This document shows, in pieces, positions 53,329 to 60,656 of a DNA stretch of 64,000 bases; position 1 is the stretch's first letter, and every line of letters starts with the position of its first letter. This stretch comes from Chloroflexota bacterium. Lineage in GTDB: Bacteria; Chloroflexota; Anaerolineae; Aggregatilineales; Phototrophicaceae. Both the position numbers and the translations under genes were made by a program. A model generated the notes under the pieces. That model did not search any database. It was not told the origin of the DNA and saw only the letters and a program-made list of their open reading frames with translations. The DNA lies in NCBI GenBank assembly GCA_020161935.1, contig JAIUNI010000003.1, positions 434,001 through 498,000 on the forward strand, in the 5' to 3' direction.

Positions 53329-54561
53329 ATGTCGAGCCTCAATCCCCAGCGGACGATTGACGAACTGAAAGAATTACGCGCCCTCACCGGCGACGAAAAC
53401 GGCGCACAGCGCATCGCGTGGACGGAAACATGGGCGAAGGCGCGGGCGTGGCTGCGGGCGAAAATGGAGCAGCTTCCCGTCAGCATCGAAACCGACGAAG
53501 CGGGGAACGTGTGGACAACGCTCAAGGGCGAGTCCGACGATGTGCTGATTATCGGCGGGCATATGGACTCGGTGCCGAATGGCGGCTGGCTCGACGGTTG
53601 CTTGAACGTGCTGGCAGGGTTAGAAGTCATCCGGCGCATCGCCAGCGAGGGCAAGCCGCCCGTGACCGTCCGCTTGGTCGATTGGGCGGATGAGGAAGGT
53701 GCGCGTTTCGGGCGCAGCCTCTTGGGATCAAGCGCGGCATCCGGCACATTGAACCCTGACGACGTGCGTGACCTAAAGGATAAGGACGGCATTCGCCTCG
53801 AAGACGCGCTGGCGAATTATGATGTCAGCCTCGACATGGCGACCGACGCGCACCGCCAGCTTCAGAACGCCAAGGCTTACCTCGAACTGCACATCGAGCA
53901 GGGGCCGGTGCTGGAAGGGCTTGACCTGCCGCTCGGCGTGGTGCTGGGCACAGTCGGCGTGGAACGGCACTCGATCAAGTTCGTCGGGCAGGAAGCGCAC
54001 TCCGGCTCGACCCCGATGGACCGGCGCAAGGACGCGCTGGGCGGCGTAAGCAAGCTGCACCTCGACGTGCGGCAGATCGCTAAGGCGCACAAGGGTGTCG
54101 GCACGGTCGGGCGGGTGGTGACGCACCCCGGCATCGTCACAGCGGTCGTCGGGCAGGCCGAGATGACGCTCGACCAGCGCCATCTTGACCCGAACGAACT
54201 GGCCGCGATGCTCAACGAGGCCAAAGCTGCCAGCGAACGCATCGCTGCCGAGGAAAATATCGAGGTGTCGTGGAGCCGCCTGTGGCAGATTCAACCGCTG
54301 CCGTTCCACCCTGACCTGATCGAACTGTGCGACGAGGCGATTATCGAAACCGTGGGTGTTTCCCACCGGCTGCCCAGCGGCCCGCTGCACGACGCGGCGG
54401 AGATGGTGCGGGCGGGTGTGCCGACGATCATGCTGTTCGTGCAGAGCCTGCGCGGGATCTCGCACAACAAGATCGAGGACACCAAGGAAGAACACCTGCT
54501 GCAGTGTGTCGAGGCGCTGGACAAGCTGGCGACCAAGACGATGGCGTGGATGCGGAAGTAG
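53329..54561 (+). CDS. M20-family Zn-dependent amidohydrolase (N-carbamoyl-amino acid hydrolase type)
   Basis: 410 residues. The zinc ligands are visible: His in IIGGHMDSVPNGGWLDG near 77 with the bridging Asp, Glu-Glu in WADEEGARFGRSLLGSSA near 121, His in LELHIEQGPVLEG near 187 and His in GPLHDAAEMV near 350. The order and the SGxLNPDD segment fit N-carbamoyl-L-amino-acid hydrolases and allantoate amidohydrolases rather than aminoacylases. It should release ammonia or CO2 plus an amino acid from a ureido compound in pyrimidine or purine salvage. A weak AAGGG ribosome-binding site precedes the ATG. No hydantoinase or dihydropyrimidinase is adjacent. Confidence 0.92.
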   Translation: MSSLNPQRTIDELKELRALTGDENGAQRIAWTETWAKARAWLRAKMEQLPVSIETDEAGNVWTTLKGESDDVLIIGGHMDSVPNGGWLDGCLNVLAGLEVIRRIASEGKPPVTVRLVDWADEEGARFGRSLLGSSAASGTLNPDDVRDLKDKDGIRLEDALANYDVSLDMATDAHRQLQNAKAYLELHIEQGPVLEGLDLPLGVVLGTVGVERHSIKFVGQEAHSGSTPMDRRKDALGGVSKLHLDVRQIAKAHKGVGTVGRVVTHPGIVTAVVGQAEMTLDQRHLDPNELAAMLNEAKAASERIAAEENIEVSWSRLWQIQPLPFHPDLIELCDEAIIETVGVSHRLPSGPLHDAAEMVRAGVPTIMLFVQSLRGISHNKIEDTKEEHLLQCVEALDKLATKTMAWMRK

Positions 54562-54587
54562 TTGTTAGTCGATAGTCATTAGTCTTT

Positions 54588-54619
54588 AGAGAGCGTGGGC
54601 GTGAGTCTGCGCTCTTTTT
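54588..54619 (+). terminator. Rho-independent terminator of the amidohydrolase gene
   Basis: AGAGAGCG, a 14-nt loop and CGCTCTTTTT lie 27 bp after the stop codon: a short GC stem ending in a T-run. Confidence 0.75.
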
Positions 54620-54678
54620 AGTTAGTCGTCAGGCAACAGGTGACAGTCACCAGCTCATGGCAAAACATCATGCTTGCT

Positions 54679-54760
54679 GTAGGGAAGAGGCGTGCCTCCT
54701 CCGTGTCACTAATCCACAGCTATCACCACGTTTGTGTAGGGACAGCAGACAGGCTGTCCG
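54679..54760 (+). repeat. two direct copies of the GTAGGG palindromic repeat
   Basis: Copy one at 54679-54703 has the stem GAAGAGGCGTGCCTCCTC, which is partly mispaired. Copy two at 54736-54760 has GACAGCAGACAGGCTGTC, again with compensating changes in both arms. They are 32 bp apart in the same orientation, between convergent genes. Confidence 0.75.
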
Positions 54761-54807
54761 GCATTTCTGTGCCTTCAAACGGTTCTAAGAGTGTAGGCGC
54801 AAGTTTA

Positions 54808-55122
54808 TTAAGGCAATCCTAAAATCGAGGTCAACCGTTGTTCAACATAGGAAATAGCAACATCCAGTAATTTCGTATCTTTTCCAACTAATCGCCAGCC
54901 ATCTTGCTGCCAACGCATAAATGTGGGGATAAACCACGTAACTTCAATGAAACGTTTGTCAAAGGTTTCCTCTGTCGTTACTTCTATACTGTTTAATATT
55001 GCTTGAACTCTCTCAAATCCTTCCGCGTCGAAATAGCCATTTCGTAAGTCAGTAAAAAAGCCACTTTTTTCTACACTTTCCCATTCACCTTCAAGCAATT
55101 GGGTTGCTGTTGCAATATCCAT
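54808..55122 (-). CDS. small protein of unknown function
   Basis: 104 residues from the ATG at 55122 (AGAGAG five bases upstream); an ATG at 55158 would add 12 residues. No family recognised. The protein is soluble, with an ATQLLEGEWESVEKSGFFTD start, acidic middle and a WFIPTFMRWQQDGWRLVGKD segment rich in Trp. Codons end more often in A/T than in neighbours, and the gene is bounded by repeat-rich DNA on both sides, so it may be a recent arrival. Confidence 0.6.
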   Translation of the reverse strand: MDIATATQLLEGEWESVEKSGFFTDLRNGYFDAEGFERVQAILNSIEVTTEETFDKRFIEVTWFIPTFMRWQQDGWRLVGKDTKLLDVAISYVEQRLTSILGLP

Positions 55123-55158
55123 AAACTCTCTTTTCTCCGCGCTGTATTTGTCTTGCAT

Positions 55159-56249
55159 TGATCTACCGACTAAAGACGACTGACCACCCACTTATTATGC
55201 CTTACGTTTGAATTAGGTTTGTCGGCAAACCATTTACAAACCACCCATTAACCTCACCCCTCAATTTCTCTCCTGCAAAGTTAACGCCAACTCCCCTTAA
55301 AAGTGACCAAATGTTCTGACAAATGTTCACCCTTTCGCCGCCCATCTCTGCTATCCTGTTCATAGGACACACTATACCCTCTGCATTTTCTCCCCTCTCC
55401 TAGCTGTACTCAGCGATCGGGAGAGGGCTGACGGTGGAGCGAGCCTGCGAGCGTACCGTCGTGGGGTGAGGGCAAGTCCGCCGCACCTTAACAACCACAT
55501 CCGCCGTCTTTTGCTTTAACTGTCAACTGAAAACTGTTGACTGATAACTATTTTGCAGCAAACGTTGCAGCAGCGACCCACCCATCCGCCGCTGCAAATA
55601 AAACGGATGGCAATCTTGGCGGCGGCAGGCTTTTACACCATTTTTGCCAACTTTGCCAATCATCTAGCCGAGGATTTCACCATAGAGCATCAAAGTTGCC
55701 ATTTGAAATTGCTGCCTTTGCTGCCAAATTTGCCAACTGACAATACTGACACTGACGACACTGACGACATTTGCGACAAATCAACCGATTCTCAACAGCA
55801 TTAACAGCAACAACAGCATCAAAAATGCACTGTGAAAGTGAAGAATGTGAAGAAAATTGTGACCGAAGGAAATCCTTTAGGGCGAATCTTCAGCTCACCG
55901 CACTCCCTCAAACCCACTGCCAAAACGAACTACCGCATTTGCAGTTTTCGCAGTTTTTGCGGAATTTACCGAATTGCTTATGTATTGAACTGATAACTGT
56001 AAACTGGCAACTGAAAACTTCATATGGCGCTCCACTGCCGCCGCCGCCGCCACTGCCGCCATAACCTCTTGGCGACTCGTATTTGCATTTGACTGTCATC
56101 TGTTGACTGTGGACTGACGACTGGCGACTGGCGACTGGCGACTGGCGACTGATCGCTGGTGGCTTATCAAATTTACCCACTCAGCCCATCCAATCCACAA
56201 GGGATGACGATAGGATGAGGGCAAGACGCTAAACGCAAAGGAGCTAACG
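55159..56249. other. 1.1-kb non-coding, repeat-rich gap
   Basis: It contains a G-rich repeat (55391-55473), low-complexity text closely matching 21440-21715 (GCCAAATTTGCCAACTGACA, CTGACGACATTTGCGACA, CTTGGCGACTCGTATTTGCA), a run of GCCGCC triplets near 56037, and five tandem GACTGGC heptamers near 56115-56150. Open frames here are products of these repeats and lack ribosome-binding sites. Confidence 0.65.
55391..55473 (+). repeat. G/C-rich stem-forming repeat, long version
   Basis: TCCCCTCTCCTAGCTGTACT CAGC, then GGGAGAGGGCTGACGGTGGA and GTGGGGTGAGGG. It shares the GCTGTACTCAGC centre with the copy at 22581-22634 but has an extra 30-bp insert after the stem (GCGAGCCTGCGAGCGTACCG). Confidence 0.65.
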
Positions 56250-56444
56250 ATGAGCGACAAAGATAAGCCCAAAGTGAAGGACGCGGAAAAGGCCGAGGAC
56301 GACGTGACCGGTGTGCAGCCGAACCCCGGTGTCGGCCAAACCATCCCCAACGACAAGGGTAAGGCTAACACCAACAACAACCCTGCCGGACAGGGTAACG
56401 AGGGCGACGAAGTGATGCCCGCCGGACGCGAAACCCCCGGCTAA
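56250..56444 (+). CDS. small hydrophilic disordered protein
   Basis: 64 residues, with a good ribosome-binding site (AAAGGAGCTAACG). Highly charged at the start (MSDKDKPKVKDAEKAEDDVT), then rich in Asn, Gly and Pro, with no hydrophobic core. It resembles hydrophilin or stress-type disordered proteins in composition only; there is no family to name. It lies 143 bp upstream of the TIR-HEAT gene on the same strand. Confidence 0.65.
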   Translation: MSDKDKPKVKDAEKAEDDVTGVQPNPGVGQTIPNDKGKANTNNNPAGQGNEGDEVMPAGRETPG

Positions 56445-56587
56445 AACGCGGCCTACGGTGCAGCGAGCCTGCCTGACGCAGGTATGCCTGTTATGCAGGT
56501 GACAGGCAACCCTGCCAGAATACGATACAATATACGCAACGAATGATAACAGGTAATGGTTGGCTGTAGTGCGTCGGGGATGTTTCC

Positions 56588-57757
56588 ATGAACAAGCACG
56601 TTTTTGTGTCGTATAAACACGAAGAGCAAGAATTCGTTGAAATGCTCATCCGCCAACTGCTCGCGGCGGGTTTTAAAGTGTGGATTGATACCGAGCAGCT
56701 CCGCGCGGGTGAAAACTGGCGCGAGTCGATCAACGATGCCATCAAGGATTGCTTCGCGCTGATCCTTGTCATCTCGCCCGAATCGAAAGCCTCGCAGTAT
56801 GTGACCTACGAGTGGGCGTATGCACAGGGCGCAGGGGTCAAGGTCATTCCGCTGCTGTATAAAGCCACCGAAAAGCTGCACCCCCAGATCGAAAACCTCC
56901 AGTATCTCGATTTTACCGACCGTGCGCGTCCCTCGTGGGACAAACTAATGCGCCGGTTATTCGAACTCCAAGGCGAACACCAGCCGCACAGTGTCATCGT
57001 CTCGCGGGACGCACCCACTGCGGTGCATACAGCGGTCGCGGCGCTGGACAGCCACAACGCGGAAGAACGCCGTTCTGCCCTCAAGAGCCTCGCCCAGATG
57101 AACCACCCCACGGCTTACGCGGCGCTGGTGGGCGCGGTTCAACACCCGATGCGTGACGTGCGGGTGGACGCGGCTTTCCTGCTGGCGAAGCAAACCAACT
57201 ATAAAGACGCAGCCGCCGTCCCCGGTTTGCTGGATGCCCTGAGCGATGAAGATGCACGCATTCGCACAGCGGCTTGTAAAGCACTGGGCGATATTGGCGA
57301 CGGGGCAGCAGTCACCGAACTGCTGCGCGTGATGGTCAAGGACAACGACAGTAACATCCGCTGGCAGGCGACCGGTGCGCTGGGCAAGATCGGGGCGGAT
57401 GCCGTACCGGGGTTGTGCGAGGCGCTGCGTGACGAGGATTGGAAAGTCCGCCGGAGCGCTGCCGAAGCCCTGTGGCCGATGCACGAGGCGCAGGCCATAC
57501 CCGCGCTGGCCGAAGCGCTGATCGACCGCAACGATGTGGTGCGTCAGGCGGCATCCGGTGCGCTGGATGCGATGGGCGCGATTGCCGTACCGGGGTTGAT
57601 CGAGGTGATGAAGACCAGCAAAGAGGCGATGGTCAGCCGCGCAGCCGCCGACATGCTGCAAAAGATTGGCTCGGCGCAGGGGTTAGAAGCTGTGCAAAAG
57701 TGGAACGCCAGCCGCACCGCCGGCACGGGTAACACGTCGCGCCTCGGGACGTGGTAA
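56588..57757 (+). CDS. TIR-HEAT repeat protein
   Basis: 389 residues. Residues 1-130 form a TIR domain: HVFVSYKHEEQEFVEML at the start, GFKVWIDTEQLRAGENW (BB-loop region) near 29, and SQYVTYEWAYAQ near 69-80, in which Glu75 matches the catalytic Glu of NAD-cleaving TIR proteins. From about 145 to 370 there are HEAT/PBS-lyase-like repeats of about 31 residues (for example AVPGLLDALSDEDARIRTAA, AVPGLCEALRDEDWKVRRSA, AIPALAEALIDRNDVVRQAA). A repeat-scaffold sensor fused to an NADase-like effector recalls bacterial immune proteins, but no partner defence gene lies beside it. Soluble. Confidence 0.88.
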   Translation: MNKHVFVSYKHEEQEFVEMLIRQLLAAGFKVWIDTEQLRAGENWRESINDAIKDCFALILVISPESKASQYVTYEWAYAQGAGVKVIPLLYKATEKLHPQIENLQYLDFTDRARPSWDKLMRRLFELQGEHQPHSVIVSRDAPTAVHTAVAALDSHNAEERRSALKSLAQMNHPTAYAALVGAVQHPMRDVRVDAAFLLAKQTNYKDAAAVPGLLDALSDEDARIRTAACKALGDIGDGAAVTELLRVMVKDNDSNIRWQATGALGKIGADAVPGLCEALRDEDWKVRRSAAEALWPMHEAQAIPALAEALIDRNDVVRQAASGALDAMGAIAVPGLIEVMKTSKEAMVSRAAADMLQKIGSAQGLEAVQKWNASRTAGTGNTSRLGTW

Positions 57758-57768
57758 GCACAAAAGAA

Positions 57769-57832
57769 TTGAACCGCAGAGACGCTGAGGAAATGCAAAG
57801 AATTAACCACAGAGGCACAGAGGACACAGAGT
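57769..57832 (-). repeat. CTCTGTG-type interspersed repeat, inverted orientation
   Basis: AATTGAACCGCAGAGACGCT GAGG and AATTAACCACAGAGGCACAG AGGACACAGAG are the reverse complement of the family at 20525-20752 and 22681-22747. It lies between the TIR-HEAT and GNAT genes. Confidence 0.75.
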
Positions 57833-57858
57833 TCTGAAGCCAATACAGGAAAACCGCC

Positions 57859-58341
57859 ATGACCGATATGCTGGTGAAGCTGTACACGCTGCCGCCGCTG
57901 GAACCGGAATGGGCGGCTATGCAGGCGCAGGGTGTCCGCGTCCGGCGGGGGATGCCACCGGAGAAGCACCGCGTCACGTCATGGGTACGGCACGAGTTCG
58001 ATGAAGTATGGCAGAGCGAAACCGAGGTGGCTTTCGCCCACGTCCCCGTAAGCTGCTGGATCGCGGTGCAGGCGAATGCGGTGATCGGGTTCGCCTGTTA
58101 TGACACCAGCGCCAAAGGGTTCTTCGGCCCGATTGGCGTGGGCAGCGCGTCGGGGAAACGCGGCGTGGGGCGGGCGCTGCTGATTGCCACCCTGCACGCC
58201 ATGCGTTCCGAAGGCTACGGTTACGCCATCATCGGCGGTGTAGGGCCGGTCGATTTTTACCAGAAAACGGTGGGCGCGACGCTCATCCCCGACTCCACCC
58301 CCGGCGTGTATGACGGGATGCTGGGCGAAGACGAACATTAA
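57859..58341 (+). CDS. GNAT family N-acetyltransferase
   Basis: 160 residues. After an N-terminal helix-rich part, WIAVQANAVIGFACYDTSAK near 68 gives the central strands and VGSASGKRGVGRALLIATLH near 92-112 contains the acetyl-CoA pyrophosphate loop (R/Q-x-x-G-x-G/A) as KRGVGRA. IGGVGPVDFYQKTVGATLIP near 128 is the usual GNAT end. It transfers acetyl groups from acetyl-CoA to an unknown amine. The AGGAAAACCGCC leader precedes the ATG. Confidence 0.88.
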   Translation: MTDMLVKLYTLPPLEPEWAAMQAQGVRVRRGMPPEKHRVTSWVRHEFDEVWQSETEVAFAHVPVSCWIAVQANAVIGFACYDTSAKGFFGPIGVGSASGKRGVGRALLIATLHAMRSEGYGYAIIGGVGPVDFYQKTVGATLIPDSTPGVYDGMLGEDEH

Positions 58342-58412
58342 CGCCCGATTAAATTGATACCGGTGGGCGCACAGGCGTAGTCAATGAAATGATTCGGTAA
58401 TAGCGTACATGA

Positions 58413-58476
58413 TGGACGCGATGTATTGCGTCCCTACACACATGATTGGAGGTAGGGACGGCATACATGCCGTCCG
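58413..58476. repeat. inverted dimer of the GTAGGG palindromic repeat
   Basis: A minus-strand copy at 58413-58437 (GTAGGGACGCAATACATCGC on that strand) and a plus-strand copy at 58452-58476 (GTAGGGACGGCATACATGCC) meet at their GTAGGG ends with 14 bp between. Arrangement and spacing are the same as at 9942-10005. It lies between convergent genes. Confidence 0.8.
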
Positions 58477-58552
58477 CTGCCCCTAATACCGAATTTAATT
58501 ATCAACGGTCAATATATCGCGTCCGTTTTCTCAAAATCCCCTTCCCACACGC

Positions 58553-59527
58553 CTATTTCCCGCCGTACCAGAAGCCGCGCATCCAATTGTGTTCCCGCAG
58601 CTTGAGCATCAGGTCGTCCGAAAGGGCTGGCAGGTCGGATACGGCGATGTTGGCCTCGGCCTGTGTGACGTTACGGATGCCGGGGATAACCGTGCTGACG
58701 GCGGGGTGCATGAGCGCGAACTTGATGGCGGCCTGTGGCAGGTTGAAGCCGCTGCCGTCAATATCGGTCTTCACCTTATCGGCCCGTTTGATCGCCCGTT
58801 CCAAGCGGTCGCCCTCGAAGTAGCCGCGCCGGAAGTCGCCCTCGGCGAAGGCGGTTTGTGGGGTGAACTTGCCCGTCAGCGAGCCTTCGTCAAATACGAC
58901 ACGGACGATGATGCCGGCGTTGGTTTCCCCCGCGACCGGCAGGAGTTCAGCCGCCGGTTCTTGCTCGAAGATGTTGTAGATGACCTGCACGGTGTCGATC
59001 CAACCGCCGCGCATCAGGTCGATCACCGAGTTCTGATCTTGCTCCGGCGTGGAGACACCGATGGCGCGGATTTTGCCCTCAGCTTGGAGCTTCCGCAGGG
59101 TTTCAAAGGGGCGCGGGTTCCGGTTCCATGCGCGCGTCCATGTGTGGAGCTGTAGGACATCGAGCGTATCGACGTTCAGGTTACGCAGCCGCTGCTCGAC
59201 GTTCTCGCGCAGGTACTTTTCGGGGTAGCGTTCGTCCATGTCGCAGTAGGGGCTGGGCGGCCAATGACCGGGCAGCGGCGGGGTTTTGGTGGCGACCACG
59301 ATCTTTTCCGAGCGGGTTTTGAGGACTTCGGCGATGATGCGTTCGCTCTTACCATCGCCGTAGCCAGCGGCGGTGTCGATGAAGTTGACACCGAGGTCGA
59401 GCGCTTTGTGCAGGGCGGCAACTGAATCACGCTCGTCCTGCGGCCCCCAACCACCGCCGATTGCCCACGCGCCGAAACCGATTTCGGACACATCCATGCC
59501 GCTGCGACCTAATTTGCGATATTCCAT
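58553..59527 (-). CDS. aldo/keto reductase
   Basis: 324 residues from the ATG at 59527 (AAGG eight bases upstream); the longer frame to 59662 is rejected as antisense noise. The family start MEYRKLGRSGMDVSEIGFGA is followed by the catalytic set: Asp and Tyr in FIDTAAGYGDGKSE near 47-52, Lys in IVVATKTPP near 78 and His in LQLHTW near 120. LPQAAIKFALMHPAVSTVIP near 265 contacts NADPH. It should reduce an aldehyde or ketone with NADPH in the cytosol. The substrate is not evident from neighbours. Confidence 0.93.
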   Translation of the reverse strand: MEYRKLGRSGMDVSEIGFGAWAIGGGWGPQDERDSVAALHKALDLGVNFIDTAAGYGDGKSERIIAEVLKTRSEKIVVATKTPPLPGHWPPSPYCDMDERYPEKYLRENVEQRLRNLNVDTLDVLQLHTWTRAWNRNPRPFETLRKLQAEGKIRAIGVSTPEQDQNSVIDLMRGGWIDTVQVIYNIFEQEPAAELLPVAGETNAGIIVRVVFDEGSLTGKFTPQTAFAEGDFRRGYFEGDRLERAIKRADKVKTDIDGSGFNLPQAAIKFALMHPAVSTVIPGIRNVTQAEANIAVSDLPALSDDLMLKLREHNWMRGFWYGGK

Positions 59528-59664
59528 GATTGCTACCTTATCAATAACCTTTTGTGGAGGATGATTATAACGCGAAGCTGAGGGATTGAATGTAGAGGTG
59601 AATGCGACAACTAAGATGGATTGGCGCGAGTATTGAATGCGTGCAGCCACGGTGGCAGGCAAAC

Positions 59665-59693
59665 AAAAGAGGGCGCACGCAGCACCCTCTTTT
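59665..59693 (-). terminator. Rho-independent terminator after the acidic membrane-protein gene
   Basis: On the minus strand AAAAGAGGG, an 11-nt loop and CCCTCTTTT followed by GTTT form a stem with a T-rich end, 24 bp after the stop codon at 59717. It marks the 3' end of the operon that begins beyond 64000. Confidence 0.75.
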
Positions 59694-59716
59694 CGGTTTC
59701 GGTTGTGTAAAGCCGG

Positions 59717-60604
59717 TTAGGTGTTCTTGGCACGCACGACGCGCGAGATGCCGATTACACCGACTAAACCGAGCGCCAGCAGCGCCACCAAAGCGACGTT
59801 ATTGCCCGCCCCGACATCATCGAAGAAGCCGCTGTCCGGCAAGCGGGTGGGGACAACACCAATGCCGCCACTTTCTTGGGTGGGGATGCCGCCATTGCCA
59901 TTCAAGATGGCCTGTGCCGTTTGGGTTGCGGCGAGATCACCACCTACGCCACCGAGTAAGGCGGCCAGCGCCGTACCGGTCGCGTTGACGGCATCGACAT
60001 TCGCCACAGCGACGGTGGGCGTGATGAGCGCGGCAGCAGCGGTCTGTGTAGCCTCGCTGGCGACCTGCGTCAGGAGGATGTTGGCGGCTTCGACCGTCGG
60101 GTCAAGCGTCGGCGGCGCGACTTCGGTCGGCGTGGGCGTGACGGTTGGTTCGCGGGTCAAAGTGGGAGTCGCCGTCGGGACGCTGGCGGTCGCGGTTTGG
60201 TCTTGCGCGATTAAAACCGCTGCTGTTCCGGTTTGCTGTGCGAGGAGCAGGGTTTCGGCGTTCTGGGTTTCAATTGCCGAGCGCGTCAGTTCTAATGGCG
60301 TTGGGCCATTGTTCTGGGTCGCGAGGAACAGCACCGCGCCCAAACCCGCGAGGAACAGGATCACCATCAAGGCAGCGATGATGATGAAGGTGCGGTTGGA
60401 ACGCTGCGGCGCGGCATCTTCGTTGAGTTCGGGCATATCGTCCGACTCGAAGCCGAAACCCGCGTCGTTATCGCTATCAAGATCAATATCCGGCGCGTCG
60501 TCATCAAACTTGAAGCTGTCGCCGTTAGGCTCTTCATCAAACTTGAAGTCGTCGTCAAAATTAAAATCGTCGTCGTCTTGCAAGTCTTTTCTATTGAAGC
60601 CCAT
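59717..60604 (-). CDS. acidic membrane protein with LPDSG C-terminal anchor
   Basis: 295 residues, unrecognised family. Residues 1-70 are extremely acidic with FxFDD repeats (DDFNFDDDFKFDEEP). A membrane helix follows (TFIIIAALMVILFLAGLGAV, about 73-93). The rest, predicted outside, is Thr/Ala/Gln-rich (EPTVTPTPTEVAPPT) and ends LPDSGFFDD, a second hydrophobic helix (VALVALLALGLVGVIGIS) and the basic tail RVVRAKNT. The tail imitates a sortase-type cell-wall anchor. With an acidic cytoplasmic head and a membrane helix at the front, it looks like a two-ended envelope scaffold. It is 52 bp downstream of the barrel-domain gene, in the same operon. Confidence 0.7.
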   Translation of the reverse strand: MGFNRKDLQDDDDFNFDDDFKFDEEPNGDSFKFDDDAPDIDLDSDNDAGFGFESDDMPELNEDAAPQRSNRTFIIIAALMVILFLAGLGAVLFLATQNNGPTPLELTRSAIETQNAETLLLAQQTGTAAVLIAQDQTATASVPTATPTLTREPTVTPTPTEVAPPTLDPTVEAANILLTQVASEATQTAAAALITPTVAVANVDAVNATGTALAALLGGVGGDLAATQTAQAILNGNGGIPTQESGGIGVVPTRLPDSGFFDDVGAGNNVALVALLALGLVGVIGISRVVRAKNT

Positions 60605-60656
60605 TTATTATTCTCCCCTCAAGGCTGACGCGGCGTTATTCTACTATAACGCACTA

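Noticed and set aside
56100..56155. short tandem repeats (GACTGGC heptamers) as a CRISPR or iteron-type origin
   Set aside because: Five 7-bp units in low-complexity DNA next to similar degenerate phrases; no replication gene or DnaA boxes nearby. Slippage repeat is the simplest reading.
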